From: Balanoglossus misakiensis
Lineage: Eukaryota > Hemichordata
Reading direction: 5' to 3'
NCBI GenBank assembly: GCA_040954595.2
Contig: CM082578.2
Location: forward strand, 17,236,001-17,300,000
DNA: 64,000 nucleotides
In this document: one piece after another, positions 1 to 13,900 of the stretch
Layout of the letters: every line of letters starts with the position of its first letter
Numbering within the stretch: position 1 is the stretch's first letter
The notes under the pieces: model-generated
Databases searched by the model: none
What the model saw: the letters and a program-made list of their open reading frames with translations, nothing else
Told to the model about the DNA's origin: nothing
Made by a program: the position numbers and the translations under genes

Positions 1-187
1 ACCAATTACTGTGTTAACTCTATGGGGAAACATTAAAGTATTTATTTGCATGAAAACATGATGGCAAACACCATAATGCTTTCTTCTTTGTTTTCAAAGA
101 GACTCCTCACAAACTTAAATGTATCAAAGAATTGAAAGCTTCTGGAGGACTATCATTTTTATGAAAATCTGTCTTTGAGGCACGTAC

Positions 188-407
188 CTCTTTAATGCTC
201 TCTGGGAAATGTACATGTAGTGGTCTACTGCTTTCATGATATGCTGTCAGCATTTGCGTCAAGTCAATTGGGTGGCTGGGACTTGTGGTAATGGCCAAAA
301 ACCAGAGCAGCACACAGCTACCCTGGTTCATTTCCAGGCCCTCAAATTTCTGATCTAGTAAGGTTGAAGGGGTTTTCCAGTCAAGAAAATTGAATCCTTT
401 ATTGCCG
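188..407 (-). CDS. Internal exon of an unrecognised minus-strand gene
   Basis: This is a 220-bp exon read on the minus strand. The acceptor is TTATTGTTTCAG, ending at 408, and the donor is GAG|GTACGT, with the intron starting at 187. One base completes a split codon, then 73 open codons follow to a phase 0 donor. The translation contains LDWKTPSTLLDQKFEGLE, then a hydrophobic helix-like stretch (VLLWFLAITTSP), then LTQMLTAYHESSRPLHVHFP. It reads like a helical, globular segment with varied composition. I do not recognise the family; an alpha-helical repeat protein is only a guess. Flanking exons were not found: downstream exons should lie left of position 1 and upstream exons further right, possibly inside the neighbouring plus-strand gene. 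Support is the clean splice pair plus an open frame. Confidence 0.5.
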
Positions 408-2674
408 CTGAAACAATAACCCCCTTACAGAAATATGATTCTTGGCAGCAAATAAGAGCATGTTGGCATAACAATTCCATTAAAATCTGTAATGAGATCG
501 TTGGTCCTCGAACCCTGGGGGTTTACAGTAAATACTGTGAAATGGAAGCTTTTTGGGGTAAGATTTCAGCTGCTTCATATGCAGACTTTAAATGATGTGG
601 TAAGTTATGGAAAGGTTGCAGGAAACAGAGGAATAAAGCACGTTATTACCATGACGATTTCAGTGCATGGTTTCCACGGTTTCCATGGTCACTTCCATTA
701 TCCAAATCACAATTACACTGCCATATATCGAAACCCTGGATGAATTCATCAACTGGGCGTACGTAAGTTGCTGTTTGTTAGAGCCAATTCACAATTCCAG
801 GCTTTTGTCAATTTGACGTTGCAGAGTGTGGAAAAGGTGTGAATTTTCCGCAGAGTATCTGTCCTTTGAAGTAGGGAATGTGTCTGTTCCAGGAATCACA
901 TGAATACTGATCCTTTGGCCTGGGGATATGGTTATTCAAAACACATCCACCCACGCTCCCTTCTTCAATCAAATTTGAATATTTCAATATGACTAGATCA
1001 CTGCACCAGCTGTTGAAATAATTCCATGCAGTCACACAGAATTGATGCGTCATTAACTTCACTTGAGGATTTGTAGAAAAGTGCCTAGACCATAAATGCA
1101 TCATCCTTTGCCATTTCAGTGTCCACAACCAGGGATGTACAGCGGATGGGTTCCACATTGATCGTGTAATGATTGTGTCATGTATGCAATGCGTGCATGA
1201 GTGCATCTGCCGGTATGTACGACATGAGCATGTATTGCACACATGAATGTACTAGTATGTGTATATATTATATGTACATTTATTATATGCATGCGTGAAT
1301 GTAGCTGCTATTATGTATGCATGGGTGTACATGTACATGAATGTATATATTAACATACAGAGTCAAATAGATACCTGTGGACATCCAGTTCATTCACCCG
1401 TGAATCATAAAGGTTCAGAGTACATATCATGTTCAGCAATATCTAGAAAATCACCTGTGCCATCATCATTTTCCTATTTCATTAATACAGAAGGGGTCTA
1501 ATCAGAGAGAGAAAAACAACACTTAGTACTAATTACTATTTTACCCAGAGGTTTCAGGTCAATGACATTTGTAGATCTTTGAGATGATTTCCTTGCAATG
1601 GAAGGACAGAAGTGGTTTTCACATATTAACAAAATCAGATTTGTTCAGCTGTCATAGTCTACAGCATCACAGCGTGTAATGTTGCGCAATGATGCACATT
1701 GGTGTGAAAATATTTGCTGTGGCATAATTACTGCCTGCAATAACCCACTGGTTTCTCATCGGTCTGCTGCATAATTGACTGAAGGTAAATTGTGCTGTGG
1801 CACCGCTGATATTTGTAGAGTGAGAAAGTTGTCTACTTGGCTGACCTCTGCGTGTGCCTGGTTCAGCAGATAAGACACGCTTGTCTCCCCTACCGTGTCA
1901 GCAGTTCATCTCTCAGCTAGCATGTGCCTTTTAAAAATTCAAATCCATTGTTTTCTATGTTAAGGTTGGACGTCTAAAAAAGGGAACTGGGGCTGAAAGG
2001 GTTAATTAAATGATTCGGGAGAATGTGCAAATCAAACTGTTCTGATACAGACGGCTGTGATGAATCTCAGGATCATTCTGACTTGACACGATTGACTGAC
2101 ACTGAGAGTGAGAGTGCATCTCAGTGAGAGAGATATTTGTAATCTGTGACCGTGTTCCCGTTGTTTTGACATGCTGCAGTTGTAGCTATTCACTTATTTG
2201 AAATATGGGATATAAAAAGAACTTTGGCATGCCATGCGTAAAGCTCTGGATTGAGAGAACCAGAAATCTATTTTGCCAAAATAAACACAGAGGAATTACA
2301 GTAATGCGGTGTAGTATGCACTGAGCAAGTGATATGTGCTCTCAAATCTTAAACGGCTTCAAGCATGCTGCGTTGACGAATCCTTTAAAACAACTACCAC
2401 TCAGAGTGGCCATATCAAACTACCGGTATGTCTGAATCAGTCAGAAAATTGCGAGATTTGTCAGATGTTCCTGGAGAAAACTTGATCTTTGACAACAGAT
2501 AAAACCACAATAACTTGTGGAAATAAGAATATACCCATAATTAGAAATCTTAAGATTTTTTTGGACTCGAGGAGGGGAAAGTGTCCCTAATGGAAACCTC
2601 TTAATTTTATCAAACATCTAACATTGAAGTTTCCATTAGTCGTGATTTTTATCTCCTTTTGTTTCCCCCCTCAG
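408..2674. other. No recognisable gene; intronic or intergenic DNA upstream of the EEP exon
   Basis: I see no exon with supported splice sites here. The region holds AT-rich sequence and several short ATG-TA-rich stretches (about 1240-1350). A TTAA-ended GAAAGGG motif lies at 1995-2005. The last bases form a strong polypyrimidine/CAG acceptor for the exon at 2675, so at least the right end is the intron before it. Further 5' exons of that gene are either unrecognised here or outside the window. Confidence 0.5.
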
Positions 2675-2892
2675 ATGGCAAATTTACCAACTCAATTATT
2701 ATGGGCGACTTCAACACCTACAAGGATTTTGAGGAACCTATGCAGAGACTGCTCAATGGGAAATTTTCAGTGAACGGAGGTTGTGAAAAGAGTCTCCATT
2801 TACGATATCCGCCCCAAGATAACAGCGCCCTCTACAACGATGCATGGAAAGCCACGCATCCACACGAAGATGGACATACGTTCAGTAACATG
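2675..2892 (+). CDS. EEP (DNase I-like) membrane protein, exon with the GDFN catalytic motif
   Basis: This exon encodes the middle of an endonuclease/exonuclease/phosphatase domain, a metal-dependent phosphodiesterase fold shared by DNase I, sphingomyelinases and inositol phosphatases. The acceptor is tttcccccctcag, followed by two bases completing a codon, then 72 codons. The donor is ATG|GTCAGT in phase 0. Visible motifs are IIMGDFN (GDFN at 2704-2715), the Asp/Asn catalytic strand, and DAW near 2839. After these comes HPHEDGHTFSN, which precedes the Arg-Asp strand encoded by the next exon. Joining in phase 0 to 19863 gives TFSNM-PTPGLESRPDRI, the expected family order. LINE retrotransposons also carry EEP domains, but the introns, the Cys-rich module and the membrane helices argue for a host gene. 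The substrate is unknown, and the N-terminal half of the domain is not visible. Confidence 0.78.
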
Positions 2893-4582
2893 GTCAGTAC
2901 TTCTTCATTCCTTTCCCATTGGTCTAATGTTTATTCATCAGCCCTACTGAGAATACTACCCTCTACAGTCATATTTGGAAAGTCTCACACCTTCATGAAG
3001 ATTGATTGGCGCCGTGAATTACATGTAATATGATATGCCTAGATGTTAAAGCAGCTAGTACCCAACAATCTCTTATATATAACTTAAATATCACAATTGA
3101 AAATATGCAGCAGACTGTATATAGATCAAAACAAGCTTTTTCATGAACTGATTCTGCATAACATTAGGAACATATAACTTAATTCTGACTACTCAACTGG
3201 TCTGTTGTGTACTTGACAAGAACTTGAGGATTAATATTCAGTCGCATTTAGCATGGGTGAATTTATCTCTGGGAAATAGTCGTGTGCGATTTTCTTGAAA
3301 TCAGGATGGTTAAATATCGCATGAAAAGATTTGGTTACCTTCTCTTCCTTGTAGCACTCCGTTTTTCAATAATTTAGATTTAAAGGCCATCAAAAACTAA
3401 TCAGATGACATGGCTCCTTTTTTGGCCATATCAAGAAATCAATGTGCGTCAGGTATGGATAATTAATGAAAAAGTAGTCGTCACACATATTATAATTATT
3501 TCCTGTTTTTTAACATGTTATGAGATCCCCAACCAAGTTCCCCTGATAATTCTTGTATTGCTGAAGGTTAAGCTCATAGTGCATTCATGATCTCATTAGT
3601 TTTGTGTAATCTGAGTATATTGCATTACCTCCATCAGATGACGTTGGTTTTAAGGAAACAACAGAAAATGCAGGGTTTGATATGTTGTTTTCCACAAATT
3701 AAAATGGCATGCACTGAGAGCCGTATGACAAAATGGGACAATTTCAATTTTGAAATCTTAAACTTTCCCCATTTGTGCAGTAATTTTCCTTCGCGTCCAG
3801 TTTGAGTGTACACATTACACATCTCGTGAGATATGGTAAAGCTTTTATACTTCAAGCAAGAGACGGCTTATTCGCATCAAAACTAGTGAGATAGGGGACC
3901 TCAGTAAGTACCAGTAGATGAGTTAGATCATGTAACAAGTTCGATGGTAGATTACATAGAGATGTTGACCACCATCCAAATATGACACATCCGTTCCACA
4001 AATGATGAGTGACAGCATTCCTCGCTTTGACTCACGACAGTAAATTTGCTGGCTTAGCCAAATTGCATCAATCTTGATGGGTGCAGAATACTAGCAGTGC
4101 GCGCTCACCCATTACGACCACCTGGTACCACCACATAACAGTGATACAAGATGAGTCTATTAAAATGCTATTTTCGGTTTGTTTTGTGCGGGCATGGTAA
4201 TTTATTAACATTGAATGATAATGACTACAGTAGAGCTGTTTGACATCATATTGTTTGTGCAAGATCTGTGAAAGGCGACTGCTTCAGCCTTGAAAAGTTG
4301 TTTTTATCATGGACAGTTGATGTCAAAACATAAAAAACTGAGGGTAGTTGACAAACACATCGCAATCAGGTAAATAAGCGTTGATGCACACCATGAGAAT
4401 ACCTTTATATTATCACATTCTCATTAGTCATAATTCACTTTGCAATGTGAGAATGTGTTTCTCACCATTGCTTCATCTAATCAGGATGTAAGCTGCTGCT
4501 CATCTATCAAAGACTTTGTTGAAGATCCATTTTGGATTATAGTCCAGGTGTAAATGAGGTACTGTAGATTTTTTAGGGGGTT

Positions 4583-4666
4583 GGGGGGGGGGGGGGGGGG
4601 GGGGCTTACAGATTTAGTTCTCAGTCTGTACCTGTACATACATTTTATATGTGTGTGTGTGTGTGT
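4583..4666. repeat. Poly-G run followed by a GT microsatellite
   Basis: There are 22 consecutive G at 4583-4604. A dinucleotide (GT)8 tract follows at 4651-4666 and runs into CTGT/TTTC repeats. These are simple sequences inside the long intron. Confidence 0.95.
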
Positions 4667-7600
4667 CTGTCTGTCTTTCTTTCTTCCTGCAGCTATAACC
4701 CAAACATACCTTACCAGGTTTCATTGAAACTTTTCACAAGTGGACTAGATAAGATATATGTTACAGTTATTATCTTAACTGTAGCAGAGCTCACTATATT
4801 CAGAAAGGATCCTCACAGTGGACGGCAGCTGGGCAAGGCTAATAAGTCAGCTGAAAACAATGCAAACATGGATAGCTTATGAGAAGTTAATCTACAGCTA
4901 ACCCATTAACTTTAATTTGGAAAGTGCATTACATGACTTCAAAGGGGAAGGAATGCTATATTTAGCAAATGACATATGTGGTACTCATTAGCAAGGAATA
5001 TGTCTGTTCAAGAAAATGAAATTTGCCACCGATCAGATTACAGAATAATACATTTGCGGCATATCCGTTGCCATGTTAGCTTTAGTATTATTTCGTCGAA
5101 CCACTAACTAGGAACTTATAAAAGTAGGGTAATGGTGAAAAGTATAGTGCATGCACAGGCATAGTGACACTGCAAAATGCCAGCGTGGTGTCGTCAATTT
5201 TTTTATTTTGCATATATTAGTATTAAACTGCCAGCATAATTTTAGCACATCTTAAACAGCTTTCATTCAAACACAGTAGCAGCTCAAAGCGGTGTGAATT
5301 CATGCAACTTTGCTGTTGTTTGATGTTGCACTTTTGAAATGCTAGCATTTGTGCTAATAAAATGCTGGCAGGGTGTAACAAAAGTGCTGAGGAACTGCTT
5401 GAAAAGTGTGCTGGCTGAGGGTCGGCAATTTGCAATGCTAAGTTTTGCTGTATCTGTGTAGACTGATTGCGTTGTTTTTTTGTCAGTTTTTAACCGCATG
5501 TCTCAGTGGGTGCCGCAGCTCTTTTATAGTTTGACAATAAAAGATATGAACATGTACATGTAAGACTTACAGGATTGTGTACAGCATCATCTGTATGGCA
5601 TTAATGGAGATTTATTATTGCAACTGTCTGTTTTGAAGTACCTTGAAAAAGTGGCTGCACATTACCTTTGAAAAATGGCTCGGCATTTACTCATAGAAAT
5701 ATTACTGTTAATATAAGAACAGCAGTAAATGCTTCTTTGGAAATCTTTGTGCAGTCAGACAATTGAATAATATCTACTGATATCTACCGAACATTTGAAC
5801 ACACAAGGTAATTTGGAGTGACATGCTGAGTGAAAACCAAGCACATCACAAAGGCTGATTTCAGACGTCTTCTATTCGCTACCTTGAGGGAAGGATGCAT
5901 CACTGAAACGTGCATGCTTTGACGTTTATCAAGCTATACCAGGCGGACCAAAAGGGAGTAATCAAACAGATGTCGCGCAAACAGGATGTGTATAAAGCTC
6001 TCCCGTAGAATTAGCAGCAGGCTTTGATAGCTGCACAGTCACTCATTGACTGTGAAGATTTCTCAAGAGAGTAGGAATCAGTGCCAATTATCTCGGCATC
6101 TGAAGTCACGATTGTATTCCCTCAGCAGATCTGCACAGCGCTGTTGCCTCGATCTGTGACGCCAGTGCAGATGTCGTCGTCGTCGTTAAAGGATGTTACA
6201 ATACCATCTCAAAGTGGTTAGGCCATTAAACACTGCTCAGCTCTTCAAGCCACTGGCCAAGTCCATGTTCTCGACGTCAAAAATAGAAAGCTGATTTCCT
6301 CTGCGCTGATGATATTTCATATTCATAGTGTGCAGTCTAGTTGTTTGCACGGCCCCCGCCAGTGGGTTTCGCTTTCAATCATGACTTTGCTCTCAGCAAC
6401 AAGAAGATTATGCAAATTTGTAGATCTTTGTTGATGGCACTATTTTCAATTAATGATTTCAAGCAGGTTTCTAGCAATTCTTATGACAAGCTGATTGAGA
6501 TTGATTATTCTCTAAAGTGGCCAATGTAATATTTCCCTCTCCAAAGACACCAGCATATTCAATTCACATATGTCTCTGTTCAGTGTTGCTACAGTGGACT
6601 TGATTCAAAACTTGCATCCTAGAAATGTGCACGAAAAATCTATTTGACTAAGGTCTGTTTTGAATGTCCACATATCAGCAAGCTGGCTGAATTGTCAAAG
6701 GACATATCAATTTTTTTAATGGTCAGGTTTCTGTGAAACTGGAGTTTCCAGTTCGAAGCAGCCTAGCAACCATAGTGGGAAATGAGAGAAAGAGTTCAAG
6801 ATGATTAGCTTTTCATGAAAACACATTTGTCAGATTGGCTGTTATGCATCCGTGTAAAAGACCTTGGATTGTTATGTTATTACCACGGCAGAGTATGCTG
6901 TTCATGACCACAAGTTATTTCATTTTGCAACAGTCATCATAAAGTATTGCTGAATTTTTTCCCCTCAAATTGTCAACTGGGGAGATGTCTTGTAATTCCT
7001 TTTTCTCAGCCATATGCAGTCACCATGTTTTAAAGTGTAAGTGGTGTCAGTATGGATTGAAGTTTGACTGAAAGATTCTGCCCTGATTATTAAAGGGCTG
7101 CAGTTCATGTTTCTGCAAGGGAAAAGAAGAAAAATGCATGATAATTTTGTTCTTTCAATCGTTGAATACATCCACAATCTGTATTCCGTGCACGGCACGA
7201 AGAATTGCTAGGGCCGTGTCAGTGTTCCTTCCCAAGACTACAAATGCTGAAAATGACAGGAACATATGATAAGAACGTGTTCCCCTCACTGATTGAACCT
7301 AGACGAACACGAGACCTTATCAACACATGTCCCCGCAATTAAGAATAAATTGAGATCCAGTGCAGAAGCTGCTCTCATGCCCTGCCTGCACTCAAGTTAT
7401 TAGCCCCGAAAAAAAGGAAGTCCATGAGTAACAACTCATGATAAATAACATTAAATTGACAGAGAACGGGTCCTCGGCACCTATTTAATACAACATCTCA
7501 GTCACACAGATTGATATCTGCAATTGCTTGGATGCAGTTAGAAACCAATTCACCAGCTTGGAAAGGCAGTGTTCAGTTTTATTTTCCACATTGTGCTGCC

Positions 7601-10427
7601 ATGCATGTATGTCTGGATGAGTCGTCTTGTGTTTCCCTGGTATCGTTTACATGTGTCTAGTCATCAAGCATCCAGCTGAATTTGAGTTTCTCAGGAATAT
7701 TACGCACATTCGAACATGCAAAACATTGGTCAACAGTGTTTACGATATCTCCAATAGCATATTGTAAATGGTAGTGAACATATCCATGCAGCTTCAATAT
7801 ACCTCATCATTGCTCTCCAAGCACTAACAGAATGCTTCCATCAAAAGATATAGTCATTATTGTATTTTTCTGAATATCTCCAGGTACCATGCATTGTAGA
7901 TCTCTAATAATACCAGATGCCTGCATCAATAAATTATAGATTCACTTTTTTGAGAATGAGGTGACCCATAGTCTGTATTGGTTTGGACACACCTGAGTAA
8001 TCCAGCCACAAAATTACATGAATAAATCATCATGCATTCACAGTTATGAATTTCTCACGCAGAAACATCTGGTGTGGAATTGCCTCTCCCATCAGCTGTA
8101 CATGTGGGTCAACTTTGTCGACAAAAACAAATCTTTGACTTTATAATACACAAGCAAGTTGCCACCCACAGTCACTAAAGAACTCTTCAATTACACATAC
8201 ATGTACATGTAACTGGTCCTTGGAGACAGCAATTTTGATCATATTTTACCATTAACGCCAAGCTTTGATAAATCAAATTTTCTACCAGCACATGTGTCTG
8301 AGGTGCATTGAATCTATTTACAGGGGAAATTTCTTTCACATCCTCTGTTTTGCTCTTTCATATCACCGTCAACTCCAGACATCATTGGAGAAGTTCCCTC
8401 ACAAAACAGTAACTGTTTCCTTAGACTTTTGAGATTGCGACTACATGTACGATTCTCAGTTGCATCTCAGTTGCAGCTGGAGGGTTGGCTCCATGCCCTG
8501 GCATCGGGAAATTAAATTGGATTTTCCTGATAAGGTGCGATTAAAATCAAAGACAAGAAAGTGACGACACTCACTATCACTGGAATATAATATATATAAA
8601 TATCATGTTAGACGTTTTCTTGAAAAGGGCCATAATTAAATATATTATCAGCCATGAATTATACATTCTGTTGGTTTAGTTTCTTCTTCCCTACAAATGC
8701 CAGGATATAAAATTACATTTCCCCCAATGTGTACGTATATTGTATATTCCCAATGTGCATATATATTCCCAAAACTTTTACATTAAGATCTGTATCACAA
8801 GCGGACCCAGTTGGCTATCTTATCTGTAGTGATAGGCATGTCCCTAGCTCCATCAGCCAAGCAACATTCAGAGCCAATGCGATCTCTGTATGACACTCTT
8901 TCAGGGACAATGTCACTGTGTCCTGACCATACGGTGGCCACCGAAATTTGTTTTGTGTAGGAGTTATATTAAGGTGTTCTGTAGACAGAGTAACAATGAC
9001 TCATCAGTTGCTGGTGGTGTTTATACCGTAGAACATTTACAAGATGTTTGTGGCATTATGACAAGAATATTTCAATGATAATTTTTCGTACCTAGACACC
9101 AGAAATCATGTTTGACATTGTATAGACTAGACTTACTAGATTCTCTTTAATCCTTGCCAGGTTGAGTTGATGCATTACGCAGTAAATGTTCTACGTATGC
9201 AACTGACCTATCGTCAGGAAATGAGTGGTCACTAATCCCAGTTTACGAGAAATTTCAGACTCCATTTACCCGTGTACGATGTGCGTGGTCATTGGTAATT
9301 GCTCTTGTACTACAAGAAGTACGAGCTAGGAGCTAAATCGGCCGAGATGTCCATTCGAAAGGGAGCAATTGAAGGTACTAGACACAATAGCTAGGATAAA
9401 ACATTATCTCTAGGGTGTACTTGGTCTTATAAACTCTCCTCTTAAAAAAACAGTATCGTTCAATTCCCTGTAATTTCTTGTCTGTGACTTGTGTCACCCC
9501 CCCCCCTCTTCCCCATGTGACGATTTTAATGTTGACAGTAATAGTGAGATGTGGTCTACATGTTACCATGACAACATGAACAGAAAATGCATATTGTATA
9601 CATACATGTATATGTCATACATTAACAATTATATTTTTTTCAAAGAAGTATAAATGTTTAAAGGCATTCATTTTTCTATTGAAAATGATGTATCATATTT
9701 CACTGATTTGGTCTGGATGGACTTTAAAACGTCTATTAACTTTATGCATACAGCTGCATCCGTATCTCCTGAGGGTGTTGTCTGATTACGTAGTCAGACA
9801 CAGAGTGTATATTGCAGCAATCTATGAGACAGAGATTAGGTGCTGTCATCCATACTGGACTCTTTGTTAGTGGGCCAACATTTATCTCTATTGCATAGAG
9901 TAGTCTTGCCGATACAAGGCTCAACTAAATTGTGCATTTATATAGACATTGTATAGTCCTCTTTTGACTCATGCTGACAATAGCATGTCTGGCTACCGAT
10001 ATTATCACTTAAAACTCTGACTTTTTGGTCTGCTTTATATCACTGTACTGCTAATGCAGAATTTGCTCGTTGTGCTTTAAAATTTACCGGCATCATTCTA
10101 GAATTGTGGGTTCCCAGGTTATAAGCTGTTATGTTGCCTGCTATAAGTGTCAACCAGACTCAGTCCTTCGGGAGGTTTGAACCCATCTGTTTGACGATTC
10201 AGGATTAACCTCAGTTCACTTGTTGAGTCCTCTGCAGTTATTTGACCCATCATCTACCTGTCTATCATAAAATCATAGGCTCATACAAAAAGGTGTTATT
10301 TTTCTCCAAATCAAAGTCATCTTGTTAACATTGTGATTTCAGTCGCTTCTGTGCAGACTGGTTTAGACGGTATTTCATTTCTTTTAAATGTATGTATGTG
10401 CATGTGAGTATTTATATGTGTGTGTGA

Positions 10428-10921
10428 GAGGTAGACTGAGAGATGAGAGAGAGGAGGGAATGAGAGGTGAAGGGGGAGAGAGAGGGGGTGAATGCAGTTG
10501 AAAAATGTATATGAATACGAAGGATGGTTTCATATGGTTTTACGGAGACAATGAAGCAGTACAATGCTAGGAAGTGTTCAGCAAGTGGGTGTAACTAATA
10601 TTGGATACCCCATTCCATCTAAATCACAGGGAGTATATAATGTGCAGCAGAGTTTATGGCACAAACCAAAGAAATTCCGCTCATATTACATGTAACATTA
10701 TGAAAAATGACTTTTCTCAGATGACCTTTTCCCATCGTGTACTGCATGCAAATAATGACATTATTTCCTCATTTCAGTGCTGCTGTTTGTCTGGTTATTG
10801 GTTAGATAGGCTGTCCGACAGTCAGACATGTGGCAATTGCCCCGAAGGTTTGGAGAGAATTTCTCATTTTGGCAAGGAATGGAGTATATACATTTTTTTG
10901 GGGGGGGGGGGGGGGGGGGGG
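10428..10921. repeat. GA-rich tract and second poly-G run
   Basis: A purine-rich GAGA stretch (about 10428-10490) is followed some 400 bp later by 22 G at 10900-10921, immediately after a T run. No gene is seen in between. Open frames crossing the G run only encode polyglycine and are not believable. Confidence 0.9.
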
Positions 10922-13900
10922 ACATTTAGCATTGAGCCTTCGGGGCTGTTGTGTAATATTCATTCAGAATAGCAGACAGGTGCTCTTCAGCCAAATCTCT
11001 CATTTCAACCATCTATTCTGAGCTCCAGACTTATTCTGTAAATGTCAGCTCAGATTTTACTTTCCTCTTCAAAAGGGAGGACGACTGAGCACAAAGTTCA
11101 CCGTGGGGCAGTGACAAGTTCAAACAGAGTTCATTGTTTGTGCAATGTCAAAGATCAAGGGAAGTTCATGCAATAAAATTTTGACTTCTATTTAAAGGAA
11201 ACTACAGCTGGAGGATAAATGTGATGTTGAAAAACAGATCCTGAAAAATTCATATGAAGGCCAAATTTGCACATTTAGAAATGAATGAATGAGACATTTT
11301 TAAATATTTATGTTAAACTGCCTTCTTAGACAGAATGATACAGGCGCTATTACAACTGGTATGTTTTCATTCCAGGAATTCAACCGCAATCCTTATTTGG
11401 TTACAGCTTGTGTCTGTGTTCCATTCAATTCCGTCAAACTTTACCGTATGTTGCTTTTCAAGAGAAATTTAATCCAGTAAAGCCACTTACAAGTATTTAA
11501 AGACTAATCACATAAAAAGGGGAAGGAGGCGTTAGGATGAATTGTGATCCAAGCGCTCAAACTGAGTGGCTTTATAATCTTCAGCAGATCTATAACAAGC
11601 TTGAAGTTCAATGATATCCCTCCTGAAGTGCATCAGAACATATTTCAAGTAATTCTTTGCAATCCGAAAAATCTGGATCTATTTGTGCTCATTTGATATG
11701 CATTCCAATTCAGAGGGAACAGTTAAATTGCCGTGCAAGTGCCAGGGCTGAATGCAGTGAATATACATGTACCCCGCAAAAAGGATTACTGCGACTCCAA
11801 GCGTATAGGATCCACTTCTCAGTAATTACCAAGATTGTAGCTTGCTTTTCAATTTCTTCTTCAAACTGCATAAAGTGGGCTCTTTGGCAGACTCAATCAC
11901 AGTCTTACATGCCAACCAACAGTTCAATAGATGATTGTTGCATCCAGCCACGATTGCAGTCGGCAATTTCACACAGGAAAACCAACCTGACAGAAGTCAG
12001 CAAATTCTCTTTAAGGTTAACACGCCTACCATTGCTACTGATGCCTAAATGTAGGCACTGATTCACAGGAAAAAAGACCAATTTGCTTTTAAATTGTCCA
12101 TTCCCTGCCATGCAAAGTACTCACTCAACAAACTGAGTTGTTTCACAAGTAAATGGGGATGTTATTTTTTTCGTAATTGCAGTTCGAGCAGGGTAGCCTT
12201 GTTTGAATTCAGTGCATGTACACTCTAAAAAGCATACACTGTCTGCGAGAACGCACACATCTGTACGAGCTTTCCAACAGAGTGGCATGTTCACAGATTT
12301 TAACTGCTGCAGATATTTTGACATAGTAAGAATTTCAGACATGACATCATTCTTGTACTTTTTTGCCTTCAAGTACACCTGTGACTTTTGCAATTAACAC
12401 TAATGCATTGCTGAGAGTTTGTTTAGTCTTGTCAGGCAAGGCCTGATTGACTGTGCATTTTCATTCATCTCTAGCATTCATGTAATTCATCTTGTTCTCA
12501 CATAATCTCATTAAGAGAGGAATTTGCTCTAATCCCCTTCAAACACATCACTACTCTAACGCGTTTCATCAGTGAAAAAAAGAAATTATGAAATGCCAAA
12601 TCTGTATCTTTGGATCACATAACTTTGACGTCAAACACACAGTGACGTAAAGCCTCAGACCATTCCGTACACTTGAGTGTCAAAGATTGCAATTTGTGTT
12701 TTGGTTAATACATCTACTGATTCATATTTATTGATAACATATACTTTAAAATTGATTATTTTAGCTCTGACCTTTAAAGTCATTACAAAAGCCGTGGGAG
12801 TGTGTTTGCACAGTCTGATTGTGACTTGGAATGCCAAATTATTGCAGAATATCAATCTATATACATACTGATGCAAAAGAGAATCTGTGTGTTGCAGATG
12901 TGTTTTCTTTGCGGATTTGAACATTATAGTGTGTACTTTGTTTTTATCAGTAACCACACATCAAAACTTTACAAAAACACTCAAATTTATTCCAGGTTTC
13001 TGCCAAGTCAATTGACAAATTTGGCTCCTGCATGCACACACATCATTCTGTAAGAACAGTTCAATTAATGTTCCTCTGATATCATCCAAGTATCTGTTTT
13101 TAAAAAATCAGTGTGCAAAAATAATTATCTCAAAAGTCAAAGTTGTGCTTCTTTTTCTTTCTAATTCAAATGTACTGGATGATGCCTGCACATGTCAGCA
13201 AATATAATGAATTTTGCATGCCAATCAAAATATAATGGGTCATTATGGAAATCTTGGAGTAGCCACAAGCAATTATAAAGAGAAAAATGAAACAGAGAGA
13301 AAAAAAATGAAACCAAACACCCATTCATATGTAAGCCTCTTCACAGTCTTATTATTGGTTACTATTCATAGTTATGTATTTACGAGTGATGGTAAGGAAA
13401 ATGTCAGTGATTTTAGTTCCCCTGCATAACAAGCTCATAATGACCTCGCTGAATTTGTTACTCGGCCTCCAGAATCAATTATTGAAGCAAAACAGAAGAA
13501 GGCAGGACGTTAGACCTCGGTGTTCAGAAGTAGAATCATGCATTCATAAGAAAAAAAGGTCCCGACTTGGTAACCATGGTAATAATATGGTTGCTGTTAT
13601 CTATGGGTAGAAGTCAGTCAGACGTACACTTGAGCTATTACCGTAGTGATACTTATGAGAATTAGAATTTAATGATGGGACTAACATACTATAGATTTTT
13701 ACGAGAGCTGAGCAGCATCGTCCTTGCGAATTAAAGGCTGGCCTTTTATTTCTGTGATTTTTGTGCGCTTTATCAGCAGTCCTAAGCAGGAAATGGGATC
13801 ACTTTCATTGAATTTTTAATGAAATTACCTTTTCAATGTGATCAGGTTTTCTGGACTCCATACGTCAGGAAGTCTGATGATGTCACTGTTCACTTCTCAG

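Noticed and set aside
492-743. Plus-strand frame with a His/Phe/Gly-rich run upstream of the EEP exon
   Set aside because: It does not show EEP motifs and the splice-like sites would give a 30-base exon only. The HGFHGFHGHFH run comes from a short TTTCCA repeat.
808-1242. Minus-strand open frame of 144 codons with Trp-rich composition
   Set aside because: No pyrimidine-rich acceptor near its likely start and no consensus donor in a phase that fits the neighbouring minus-strand exon. It is probably a chance frame.
11657-12061. Plus-strand open frame of 134 codons in the EEP intron
   Set aside because: No domain, no splice pair, and composition resembles translated non-coding DNA.
12121-12393. 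Minus-strand frame with a Lys/Leu-rich start
   Set aside because: The acceptor is purine-rich and no donor of consensus type was found.
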